A program made the position numbers and the translations under genes. From Grammothele lineata (Eukaryota > Basidiomycota > Agaricomycetes > Polyporales > Polyporaceae): a stretch of 64,000 nucleotides of DNA. A model generated the notes under the pieces. It searched no databases. It saw only the letters and a program-made list of their open reading frames with translations, and was not told the DNA's origin. The DNA is taken from contig NDFF03000127.1 of assembly GCA_002150815.3 (NCBI GenBank), positions 124,001 through 188,000 of the forward strand, written 5' to 3'. This document shows positions 22,741-32,675 of the stretch, in pieces (positions within the stretch are counted from its first letter, which is position 1; each line of letters begins with the position of its first letter).

Positions 22741-23610
22741 CTACCGAACGTCGTACACGACCTCCACAGCCGCCTTCTTGATGATGTTCGCCCATCCCTG
22801 AAATTTGGCTCGCATCCAGAGTGTGACAACGTCACCGGGCTGTAACGCGTCCACGAAGCCAGCGCCGTCCCCACAACCGTGCTCCGCTGTATACTCGGCG
22901 TCGAGGGCATGACCAGCACCCCATTCGACAGTGTAGTGCGCGAAATCTCGGCGGCCTACGCGGTTGCTTTGGACATGCCACACGAAGCCACCGGAGGGAT
23001 TGGGGACGAGATCCCAGCCCGTTTGAGCGTCTTCGAGAGCGGCACGGATGTCCTCTGTTTGACGACACCGAATGTATTGAGCGAGGACGCTCTCAAGATC
23101 TGATGATGCCACAGGGGAATCGTCTGCGGTAGGGCGAAAGATGCAGGCTTCATACCACGAGAAAGCTCCCTCGAACGTGTCTGTAATGCGAGAAAGGATT
23201 AGTAAAGGTAAGTCCCTATTTCCGGATATGACGAAAAGAGGGTACGCACTAGGATGATCACCACCCCAACCTTGGTCGCGCCCTTCGATTGTCCACGTCA
23301 CCCTAAGCACCCGCCACTGCTCGTCCGGCATAGGTCCAGGTAGGGGGAGTGTGGCCAGATACATTTGTGAGGAGCAGTTATCGCTTGGATTATACGAGTT
23401 TGCACGAAGGGTGACGACGTCGTGGAGGGCGGCACCGACACGAGGATGGTAGTCGGCTAGGTCCATGATGTCGAGTACGAGTTCTGCTGGAAGGTCTAGA
23501 CGAGAAAGCAGCGCGCGAACGCGGCGTGTGGGTTCTGCGGGGTCATTGTAGCGCTCCTCTGGCTCTGGCTCCGAGAGTAGGGATGAAAGAAGAGACTGTC
23601 CGCCTCCCAT
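22741..23610 (-). CDS. F-box-like protein with C-terminal PGD/WMRA domain (copy C)
   Basis: Exons 23610-23250 and 23180-22741 give 266 residues. The phase-1 intron of 69 nt sits at the same place as in copies A and B; being a multiple of three without stops, it could be retained. The N-terminus has a convincing F-box-like helix, LDLPAELVLDIMDLADYHPR, followed by MYLATLPLPGP and LRVTWTIEGRDQGWGGD. The C-terminal domain has SWYEACIFRP, GWDLVPNPSGGFVWHVQSN, FVDALQPGDVVTLWMRA and QGWANIIKKAAVEVVY. It stands in the opposite direction to copies A and B. The 3' ends of this gene and LRR copy 3 are about 160 bp apart. Confidence 0.8.
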   Translation of the reverse strand: MGGGQSLLSSLLSEPEPEERYNDPAEPTRRVRALLSRLDLPAELVLDIMDLADYHPRVGAALHDVVTLRANSYNPSDNCSSQMYLATLPLPGPMPDEQWRVLRVTWTIEGRDQGWGGDHPSAYPLFVISGNRDLPLLILSRITDTFEGAFSWYEACIFRPTADDSPVASSDLESVLAQYIRCRQTEDIRAALEDAQTGWDLVPNPSGGFVWHVQSNRVGRRDFAHYTVEWGAGHALDAEYTAEHGCGDGAGFVDALQPGDVVTLWMRAKFQGWANIIKKAAVEVVYDVR

Positions 23611-24342
23611 GATGTTGCGCCGGTCTTAATTCAAGTCGTTTCCTGAGGTAGATCGCTTGAGATGGAATAGCAACAGATATAGGATGTCAACTGAACATAC
23701 CTTATAATTGGAGTGTCAACCACACCGAATAGGCTCAGTGGTTACAAGTATGAGCGAATGCTCGAGATGACAACAGTGGAGCGACATGAGATTCATGGCG
23801 ATACCGGACTCATCAGTGGGGATTGAACGTGAAAAGACGCCCGCTCCTGTGACGCAACATCTCGGTCCGGATCAATCATTCCGGCGGTCTCCGGAGACGC
23901 TCACGCTAATGCCACATGGCGAGAGGAGGACTCCGCATTGTTGAGTCTCTCCATTGCGAACCAACTCTGACCGATCGAACTTTGAAGTTGTACATCACCT
24001 GGACCTTCCGCTAACTCACCTGTTCAAACCTTCCGCTGCCAAGGTGTCTTCTGATCACACTTTGAGTTCATCATCCAGCGCGCACGGCACAGTACGTGTC
24101 GGATCTATCTACCATGGGATTCAAATAGATTGGATGGCTGTCTCTCATTCCTTCTCTGGCGTAGATGCAGAGCCTCAAGGTGACAAGAGTCCGCTTCGCT
24201 ACACTGCACCCTAGTCACAGGATGATGCCCTGGTGATTGCGGAGCGAACTCGTCATCTCGGGCGCACTGCGAGAACATCGGGGTCTGGTATCCCCAGTCG
24301 GTGAATAGCAGAGTCTGTACCTCGGTCCTGCTCAGTGTTGCC

Positions 24343-24349
24343 TATAAAA
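24343..24349 (+). promoter_or_regulatory. TATA box of F-box gene
   Basis: TATAAAA lies 150 bp before the ATG at 24493. Between them is a probable 52-nt 5'-UTR intron (24404-24455, GTACGC...CTGCAG with a CTCAC branch-like word). This is the clearest example of the TATA plus UTR-intron layout in the window. Confidence 0.5.
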
Positions 24350-24492
24350 CCTGTGTCCATCCAGTCTCTCCTCTATTAAGGCATAACGTTTGCCCACTCA
24401 AAGGTACGCACTTTGATGTACTAGTGTTTCCAGCACTCACATCCGACCGCTGCAGAACCTTAACGGACGAACCTAGGGGTTCGATAGCCTGG

Positions 24493-25744
24493 ATGGATAC
24501 TCTTCCCGTCGAGCTCATCATCGCCATTGCGTTCCTCGCTTGCACAGATGGCGGCTACACAGGTGCTTCTCTCACCCTCGTCTCCAGACGCATCCGCGAC
24601 GCCTCCCATCCTGCACGGTTCTACACTGTCTCGCTCGCGTCATGCCCAGAGCGCTTCTCCAAGTTCCTCGACACCTACGAACGGCAACGCACCCGTATAC
24701 CCAACGCCACCACTCGCGTGCGCCACCTTTTTCTCTCGCTTCTTCCCAAGGAGGGCGAACCCATGTATCGCATTCCGGCGCCACCCTACTGCGAGATGTA
24801 CGTCGCATACAACAAGTATCTCGCGAGTCTGGTCACCCTTGGCGACACCTACGGCCAGTCTGTCGCTGCACTTGTCGGCGCCCTCGCGCCCGACAGGCTG
24901 GAGACACTCACCTGCATTCGCGGCGAGTGGAAGGGCGTGCCCGCGGTACAATGTGCCTTCCCGCGCCTCCGCGAGCTCACTCTCGTCGACTCGTGCCCCG
25001 AGTTCCTCCGTGTCGAAGATGCGCCCGAGCCACCGCCGCCATCGTCTGAAGGCGACGCTCGGGCTCGCGAGGGGTGGCAGCCGTTGTTCCCCGCGCTCGA
25101 GCGCTTGCACGTGGTCGAGTACTTCCATGCGCGCCCGCTCGGTCTCGCGCGATGGGCGCTCCACGCGCCCGCGCTCACGCACCTTCGGTGCTCCGGCCTG
25201 CACTATCATAACTCCCCGACAGCGCTCTCGCTCAAGGCCATCACGGGTGTGTTACGTTTCGTCTTGACACGCCGAGTCCCCCTTCTCGAGTATGGGCTAT
25301 AAACTGATGCGCTTCTACACAGCCCATCCAGCGCCCGCGTCCCCTGAAAACAAGGCCCACGGAAGAGAACTTGATTGCGCCTCGCGCCAGGGCGAGCTTG
25401 AGAACACGCCATTCCCGAGGCTACAGCAGGTTCTTGTCCAACCGACGTTGAGCAAATGCAGCCCCGGGTATCCGTGGAGTGACCAAGACGTGATTCAAGT
25501 CCTGCATGCGTGCGCGCAGAACGCGCGGCGTGGGCTGCGTTTTGACGTCCTGCCCGGGACGCTAAGCCCGCAGGAGCGACTCGTGTTGGAGCGATCGATG
25601 GAGGTGGGGGATATCAAGGGGAAGGGGGAATGTGCTGAAGGAGCAGAGACAGAGCCGCAGCGGTGCATCCGACGGGCGCGAGAGGAGTGGTTGGAACGCG
25701 TTGAGGGGCGCGTGGGGTGCTGGTCGACGGGTTACACTTTCTGA
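24493..25744 (+). CDS. F-box-like protein with LRR-type repeats
   Basis: Exons 24493-25246 and 25323-25744 give 391 residues; the intron is 76 nt in phase 1. The protein opens with a typical basidiomycete F-box: MDTLPVELIIAIAFLACTD, then LTLVSRRIRDASHPARFYTV. It goes on with spaced leucine-rich strands (VRHLFLSLLP, LETLTCIRGEW, FPRLRELTLVDSCPEFL, FPALERLHVVEYFHA, LTHLRCSGLHYHN). F-box proteins of this layout recruit substrates to SCF ubiquitin ligases through Skp1. Ile/Leu and Pro of the F-box consensus are kept. The C-terminal part after the intron is charged and less LRR-like. It is not obviously a copy of the LRR family nearby, which lacks the F-box. Confidence 0.82.
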
Positions 25745-25874
25745 CGGATGCTACCTTACCACGCTGCCCTTTGCTTCGGAAACGTCGATCTCATGACACG
25801 TATATGCAGCGGTTCGATATCCTCTCAGGTTCATGTTGCGTAAAAACCTCTCTGGGTCCTAAATGTCTGATAAG

Positions 25875-26507
25875 TCAGAATTCCAGAAGCTCGTCAAGTC
25901 GTTCTGCCATCATTATCTCCAGCCCATCCTCCGCCTTCATCTCGCATAAAACCCTTGATATCCCACGACCATTTGCAGAGACTCTTTGTACGACTTCCCA
26001 GCACCGGAGAAAGTGGTTGGGCACGCAGATACCCACCCATTGGATACGGAAGCGCGGAGAGTTCAGCGGGATGCCATGGACACATGATGGCGCATGAGTG
26101 CGAATGTCGTCGGATATGTCCAGTCTCCACGGCCGTACCCGCCACCCTTGGCGGAAGATTTCACTCTGTGTGAACTTGAACATGAGGAGGCTGTGTGATT
26201 GGAGGCGCTTGCAGAACGGGAATGACGTCCTTCGAAGGGAGGAAGATGTCAGTGAAGACCATGTTCTAACCAGCGAAGTTCGCGTGTCCCGAACTTGAAC
26301 ATCACTTACAATTATCTGATCTTCCTCATTCAAGCTTACTCCTTGGACATGTATCACGAGGTGCTTGAGGGAAGAGACGCCTCCGTGGCCTTCAAGACTC
26401 ACGAGAGCAACGATTGGGTCCATATGCATGTTACCCCGTGCTGCCACGACGCCGTGGTTCAAGCCGAGGCCGTATATATATGGTAGCCTCACCCCATCAT
26501 GCATCAC
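25875..26507 (-). pseudogene. Possible broken gene or unresolved exons, minus strand
   Basis: A 633-nt frame is open, but different parts of different frames look coding. SLKHLVIHVQGVSLNEEDQI and, near the 3' end, MKAEDGLEIMMAERLDEL lie in the open frame. The middle reads better in another frame (VFTDIFLPSKDVIPVLQAPP). A good donor (GTAAGT) follows EEDQII, with TTAG 44 nt on, but the frame then ends at a TGA before the C-terminal part. I could not find a splice pattern that joins all parts. It may be a decayed F-box/LRR-type gene or a real gene with an intron I missed. Confidence 0.3.
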
Positions 26508-26929
26508 TGACCACCCGGACTACTACCTAGTAGAATGGTGATCAAAAAGTGGCAGCACGGTGATTCTTACCCCAGCGTATATAAATCTTGGTATCATGCG
26601 AGTTTCGACATTGAACATAATCCTAAAAAACTCATGTCCATTCGAGGGTACATTAAAAAGAGTAGTAATGACTGTGCAGATGGTTGGATACAAGAGGTCT
26701 GGAGACTAACATGATACAATTGGCGAGATCAGGACTCCATCGGGTGTCTGAAGGAAGGTAGTACTGCGCCTGTGGACGCGCTGACTATCGTCACCAGATA
26801 GATACCGAGACTATTACTTGAGATGTACGAGTGGACTAGGTTCCGAGGCGGACAAAGATTGACTTCGGGAGAAAAGTGAGGGCGACGACTGCTCGGGATG
26901 CTATGCATCTAACTAGGGCTGAGCGCTGA

Positions 26930-28124
26930 TCAGGCCTGGCCTCGCACGAACCGCGAGACATAGTCTGAGCCCATGTGAGCCCTCTCGTTAGCGACGGACA
27001 CTATGATGGAGACTCACCATAGGCAGCGTCTAGGTTCTGGATGATACGACCCATGCGCGGGTCGGGGATAACGGCGCCAATGCGAGCGCGGACAGCCTGC
27101 CAATGGTGGAGCATATCTCTCACTCGCGGGTCGTTCATAGGGGCTCCTCCTGCGTTTCCTAGACCACCTCGTTAGATATTGGACGTCGTGGTGCAGAAAA
27201 GCGCACTCACCCGGGCCGGCAGGACCGGGAAGGCCGCCGCGAGCGGAACTCCCACCGCGCTGCCCTATGTTGTGCGCAGCCTGATTCGGCGAGACACCGC
27301 TGGAGCGGGAGCTGGAGGAGCTGGAGGAACCGCTGCTCCGACTCTGTGCAGACATTCGAGGAGGAGGGGCCAGAGACGAGTGAGACGTCCGGGTCTGTCG
27401 AAGGTCGCCGGCAAGTCGGACTAATTGAGCGAGGGAACCTCTGAAGCGGTGCTGATATGCTCACCGCGCAGTCATTGTCCAATGCTTTGATATCCCTGTC
27501 AAATTCATTGAATCGGCCTCGGAGATCGCCAACAAGACCCGTGTGTTTAAACAGGCCGGCGTTCCCATAGTCGCGCCGCAGGTCCTGAAGCTCCCTACGG
27601 AATCTATAAACTCGTCAGATATCAACGGTGGAGATGAGCTTAGAGATTGAGCCTCACGACTTCAGCTGGTGCGCAATATCATCGATGATGTTGCGCCCCT
27701 CCGGTGAGAGGGGCATACTCTGCGCCGCCCTCACCATGTCAGAGTCCTTCTTGGCATCCCGGACCCATTTATCCCAGTCCGTGAGGATCTGATCAAAGCC
27801 CTTGAGGCGGTCCTCGGAGGGCAAAAGTCCATAGAAACGGATGAGATAGAATACAGCCGCAAATGCTGCTGCTACGGCAGTCCAAGAGTTGCAGGTGACA
27901 TCGAAGCGCGTCGGTGCGTCTAGCCCGCCAGGCTGCGGCATGCAAGCAGTCGGAGGAGCAGTCACAGTGCGTGTTACTGTCACCGTGGGTGGATATCCGT
28001 ATGCCACTTGAGGATGCCCTCGCTGCGCCGGGTGCGGGTGGGAGTGAGGCTGCTGGGTTTGAAGGCCACGAGTATGGTCATGGGTCGACCCAGTAGGGCT
28101 GTTGATCGGGTAGTAATACGCCAT
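26930..28124 (-). CDS. Unknown protein with one predicted membrane segment
   Basis: Exons (minus strand) 28124-27658, 27603-27465, 27394-27211, 27158-27018 and 26964-26930 give 321 residues in one frame; introns are 54, 70, 52 and 53 nt. The start is the ATG in MAYYYPINSPTG. The first 90 residues are His/Pro/Gln/Thr-rich. Then come WTAVAAAFAAVFYLIRF, a probable membrane helix, and a helical charged part (FDQILTDWDKWVRDAKKDSD, RRELQDLRRDYG, RFNEFDRDIKALDND) that may form coiled coil. A Ser/Gly-rich linker follows, and the end is DPRVRDMLHHWQAVRARIGA to YVSRFVRGQA. I do not recognise the family. The third exon is entered by an acceptor 70 nt after the donor, because the nearer acceptor breaks the frame. 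Confidence 0.68.
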
Positions 28125-29053
28125 GACTAGACTTGGAGATTTCTGTCGACGTAAGCCCACAGCTTCTGGTCAACGCCAATAATTAGCTTACCAAGGAGGC
28201 TCGGGGGGAGATAGGTGAAAGACTATTGAATTTCGTGAATGAAAGACGGTAGAATTGCAGGACCAGCTGCTTTAGCGTGAGGATAAGACGATGTTCTTGT
28301 GAGAGGTGAGAGGTGAGAGGTGAGGGTGCTGGGTTCGTCGGCCATTCACCCCATTTCTTTTAAAGCTCACGAAGCCGCTGGACAACGGGACGGTTCCTCT
28401 GGATGGCTGAGAATCCCTGAGTGACGTATCCACAATCCTGCTAGGACGAGCTGAGCGAGACAACGAACAAGCAGAGAAACTCAAACGAAAACAATAGCAC
28501 TTGCTCTACGGGCTCTCTCCTCTCACGCTAGTGCTCCCATAGATTTACGACACACGTTGATCGGCTGACGATGAAGGTTGCGATTTCGATTGATGGCATT
28601 CGGTGAAGAGAGAATCACGGTGCCTTGAGACGATTGGCGGTGGCATTAGTACAACGTGCTCCGAGTTGAGTTGTATTCACCGAATGGAAGAAGGGATCTC
28701 GCTGGGCCGCTGGTTAATGTTCACCGGTAGTAAAGGAGTATGGCGCACGCCGGATATAGCTGTAACCTGTGGAAAAGAACTTGAACATCTCTGCGATCGG
28801 GCCAGACGGCGCGACGAGGAGGAGGGGGTGAACAACAACTGTTTTGTTTTGAATTTGAAACAGTTCCTCCTGGGCGGGCTCCGGCCGGGCCGCCGGCGGG
28901 CGGCGTGTGCCCGATGCAACCAACGCTCAAGCGCTCTACAAGTTTACGGTGTAACATCGAGAGCAACCATGGCTCGGTGTCACCTCCGCTTCCGCCTCCG
29001 CCTCCCTCGGCATCTCTCTTGCGCACCTTGGAATTCTGCGTACTCTCCCAATC
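28125..29053. other. Divergent intergenic region with a short tandem repeat
   Basis: Lies between the starts of the unknown membrane protein (-) and the kinase-like gene (+), and should hold both promoters. Four tandem copies of GTGAGAG/GTGAGGG occur at 28299-28326. A very GC-rich patch of GGCC/GCCGGC words sits at 28870-28905. No coding frame is supported. Confidence 0.45.
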
Positions 29054-30464
29054 ATGTCTGACGAACACCTATCCGAGCTTGACGATGAGGAGTTTTTTGA
29101 GAGGCTCACCCCGGCCGAGCAGGAATGGTCTTCTCAAGCACCGTTTTTCGAGTCGTGCGGATACGTTCTTCGTACCCGCTATCGTCCAGGGTGGGTGCCC
29201 TCGTGGAGACGGGATCCGTCAGTTAACGTGTTTCGTGCTGAAGACCACCTCATGATGCGCGTCAGTCTCATAACATTCCCCATCTATTTCCGCACTTCAT
29301 TCCTCTTACTGCGCGCTCTAGGTTGGCCGTCCTCATCTCATGGATGCAACACGTATCTCAGATGGGAAACTTGTTCTAATGAAGTACGTCAAGTCAGAAT
29401 CCCTTGAGGTCAAGATTGCTACACTCCTATCCTCTGAGGAGCTGCGCAAAGATCCTCGCAACCACTGTGTGCCCGTATTGGACGTCCTCACGGACCCTCA
29501 GGATCCGACAATGTCATTCCTAGTCATGCCATTCCTTCGGTACATAGATGATCCGGAGTTTGACACTGTGGGTAGTATCTTGGAGTGCATCGATCAACTC
29601 CTCCAAGTAAGCAGCTTCTTCGTGTTCGCGCGTCTGGTCGTTTCACGTACTATGGCCTTCGCGCTAGGGTCTCGTGTTCATACATGAGCAGAATGTTGCT
29701 CATCGGTGAGCATCAAGCTCTCCGCAGTATAATTGGTACTGACCAGTCGTAACAGCGATTGTGCTTATAAGAACGTCATGATGGATGCCACCGCACTTTT
29801 TCCACAGGGTTTCCATCCCGTGCGCACGGGACAACTGCCGAATGATATCCGTACCGCTGCACCTAACTTGCCGCGTGCGAGCACCCCAGTCACATACTAC
29901 TTTATCGACTTCGGCATCTCATCTGTCTTCGCCCCAAACGACACTGACAGAATGGTGACCGGATGGGATGGTTTGGATGATCAAGTCCCCGAGCTTTCGG
30001 ATACCACACCATACGACCCTTTCAAGGCGGACGTTTTTATCTTGGGAAATTTGTTTCGTCGAGCTTTCGTTGAGGTATGTTGAAGTATGAGTGTTGGACA
30101 CACCTCTCGAAAACTCCAGCTGACGTTTTCTATAGACGTTCTCCAACGTCGATATGATTCGCCCGCTTGTGAACGGGATGATCAGTGAAGATCCGGCGCA
30201 GAGACCCTCTGCAGCGGAGGCTTTGGTAGAGTTCACAAAGATCCGTCAAGGTGTGGGGGTCGTCCAGAACTTGTGGAGAGCGAGAAACCGAAGCGAGCCT
30301 TTCGTGGTTGGTGCAGTCTTGGACACATGGTCATTAGTAAGTCGTATTTGTCTCCTCAGTGCTTCCACATCTGATCTATCATCATGAGTGCTCTACAGCT
30401 GTGCGTACCGTGCTTTCAAACAACGATGTCGCGCGATGATACCCCAATATCTGTATTAATATGA
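29054..30464 (+). CDS. Protein kinase-like protein of a mushroom-type family
   Basis: Exons 29054-29260, 29322-29606, 29668-29705, 29756-30074, 30136-30336 and 30399-30464 give 371 residues. The N-terminal motif FFESCGYVLRTRYRPGWVPS is the hallmark of a kinase-like family numerous in Agaricomycetes. Kinase elements are LVLMKYVKS (candidate ATP-binding Lys), QNVAHRDCAYKNVMMDA (HRD loop with Asp and Asn) and YFIDFGISS (DFG), then DVFILGNLFRR and a terminal AQRPSAAEALVEF. The glycine loop is not recognisable. Catalytic residues are kept, so activity is possible but unproven. The last exon is uncertain: with the only good donor (30337) it reads LCVPCFQTTMSRDDTPIS, while another frame reads the more protein-like AYRAFKQRCRAMIPQYLY. 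Confidence 0.8.
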
Positions 30465-31593
30465 GGTGTCATACGCGGCTTCATGTATCTCTATGTAATC
30501 CCGGATTCAGGTACTTGGATGAATGTTTTTCGAATATAAATGGATTGCTCATGCTGAGGAAAGTCTGCACGAACAGGTCCATGGCCTGGCGCCTGTAGAT
30601 TGAGTATGAGGGAGCAACTACAGATGATCCACAAATACAGTGCCTGTATCAACACTGCGTATTCCCATTTTTCCCATACGTCCATGATTCTCCAACCTGC
30701 AGCCTTTGTTCGTGAAATTGATGTCGACCTTTGTGCATCAAACAAGATACAGCGGGTCCCGACAAGCGGATATGTTCCGCGACCTTCATCACCTAATCTT
30801 CAGGGAGTCAAGAGGGTGAGAAATATGGGCCCGCAGCGAAACCAGGACTCGGAGGGCTCAGATATAACAATAGTTGTTGCGCTCAAAGCAGGGTCGAGGA
30901 CCAAGTCAAATTAGGCCCCGACTCAGTGGCCGCAATTCGAATTGACCGAGATGGTTAGCACTCGGCACCAGCATCGCCCGTACCGTTGAGATTCTTGAGC
31001 GGCGCTCAGGGCCACTCACCCGAGCGCTGACTAGGCTTGCGACGACTTGGGTCGCAGCCCTAGTTATCGTCTTGTTCTTGGGCGTGCTGAGCGACCGACT
31101 CTATTCAATTTACGAAGTCCTCTGTGAGCGCGTTTCAAAGAGAAAACAATTGTGTTCGCTTAACTCCCTCCGCAGCCACAATCGCGCAAGCGTCAGGTAC
31201 CAGCCTGACTCGCTGTCCGCCGATCTTTGTATTCCATTCAAGTTTGTCCCCGCAATCTTTGAAGTTCACGTAATAGATGGTGCCGTCGTCAACATTTGAT
31301 CGACTCTTGGGTCGCAGAATGGGCGTGAAAAAAAGGGGAGGTTATAGCCAGCAGGACGTTCGCGATACGAGCATGACACTACATAATGAGGAGGACCCTA
31401 GCCAAATACCTATTCATACGCATTCGACCGAGACAGGCTGCCTCCATGGAGGTCTCTGACTTGTGGTGACCATCAGTCGGATGCTGACTTCCTGTGCTTC
31501 TCGATAGGGAGCCAGGTCCTTCACGCGCCACGGCGACAACCCCGTTCTGTGGATTTGCTGGTCCTGCCGGACAACTGAGAACCCCAGAGAACA
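30465..31593. other. Intergenic, nothing recognised
   Basis: Only short open frames without family resemblance on either strand. A small imperfect hairpin lies at about 31032-31064 (AGGCTTGCGAC with GGTCGCAGCCCT). Confidence 0.4.
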
Positions 31594-32222
31594 TCATGAG
31601 TAGGCGCAGTCGGTACTCCTCGCCTCCTTCGCCGGAACGTCAGGCGGGATGTAGAAACGCTCGTCCAAACGGAGCTCGAACCGCTGGCTGTACGCGAACC
31701 ACCGCGCCTCCACGGTAATCCCGAACGCCTCCTTGAACCGCGCGAAGCGCTCCACGTCCAGCCCGTCCCGAACCTGGCTCGTTATTTTCATCTCGCCCGT
31801 CTTCGGGTCGCAGCGACACCTAACGAGAGCGATATAGTGGGACCGCCACGCACGCTTATTGCGATAGTCTTCACCGAGCTCGGGCGACTCGCGGAGATTG
31901 ATGAGCCGCAGGACTTCGTCGAGCCCGCTGAGTGGCATGGGGGCGATATAGGGCCGGTGGTTGAAGTTTGTTATGCCGACATAGTTATACGTCTCAATGA
32001 CAGATCAGAAGAAGCCGAAGTTGGGGTTATACACGGGGCAGGTCGCCTTGAAGTGGTCGATGTGGGGCTGGTCGATGCGATAACGGTAAATGAAGCGATC
32101 GCCTCCCTTTTGGCGAACGTTGTCCGAAGGCGGCGAGACGCTGAAGGAGTTGACTGTCGGGTGAGTTCAAATCTGCGTTAGACGTAGGACAGGGAAGCTT
32201 ACGAGATTTGTTCCACAGCCAT
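31594..32222 (-). pseudogene. Broken small gene with in-frame TGA, minus strand
   Basis: From about 32153 down to 31594 one frame reads as coherent protein: SVSPPSDNVRQKGGDRFIYR, YRIDQPHIDHFKATCPVYNP, NFGFF, then TGA at 32007-32005, then SVIETYNYVGITNFNHRPYI and on through VEARWFAYSQRFELRLDERF to a stop at 31594. A likely first exon (ATG at 32222, MAVEQIS, donor GTAAGC at 32202) and acceptor at about 32178 enter in a different frame (FELTRQ), so a frameshift also seems present. Codon choice stays coding-like on both sides of the TGA. I read it as a recent pseudogene of an unknown gene of about 190 residues. A sequencing error or an unseen intron is the alternative. Confidence 0.5.
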
Positions 32223-32675
32223 CGTGGCTCTAACGGGGCAGGACATGCGGCAGAGAGTCAAGACACAGTTCGGGCGCTTACAATTCAGAACCGAACTTAC
32301 CTTAATGACGTGGGTCTAGAGGCCCGTCTTCTTGTCTATCATACTCCGTACTACTGTGCATGAGCCTCGCCTCCCATCCTGAATGCAGAAGGGGTGCAAG
32401 TTGTGTCTTCGGTCACTCAGCAGGCAAACCCCGATACTTAGCACTACGCAATTTGTCTCCAAGAGGTCTCTCAAGCCCGACCTTCGCGTCTTGCTCCTCC
32501 GTCCTGTCCTTATACCAAGTCTTCGCTGCCACAGCTCTAGACCGCCCCATTCATATAGTATATGAGGTCATCCCGATGCACGACACTATAGGGCATGTGG
32601 CGGCAAAACGGCATGTATTCCAGGAAGTCCGTAAACATGCACCGTCACCCCTCCATCCTCGCGCACACCGAGAGG

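Noticed and set aside
32005..32007. TGA as a selenocysteine codon
   Set aside because: No SECIS-like context was recognised, basidiomycetes generally lack the pathway, and a frameshift nearby points to a pseudogene.
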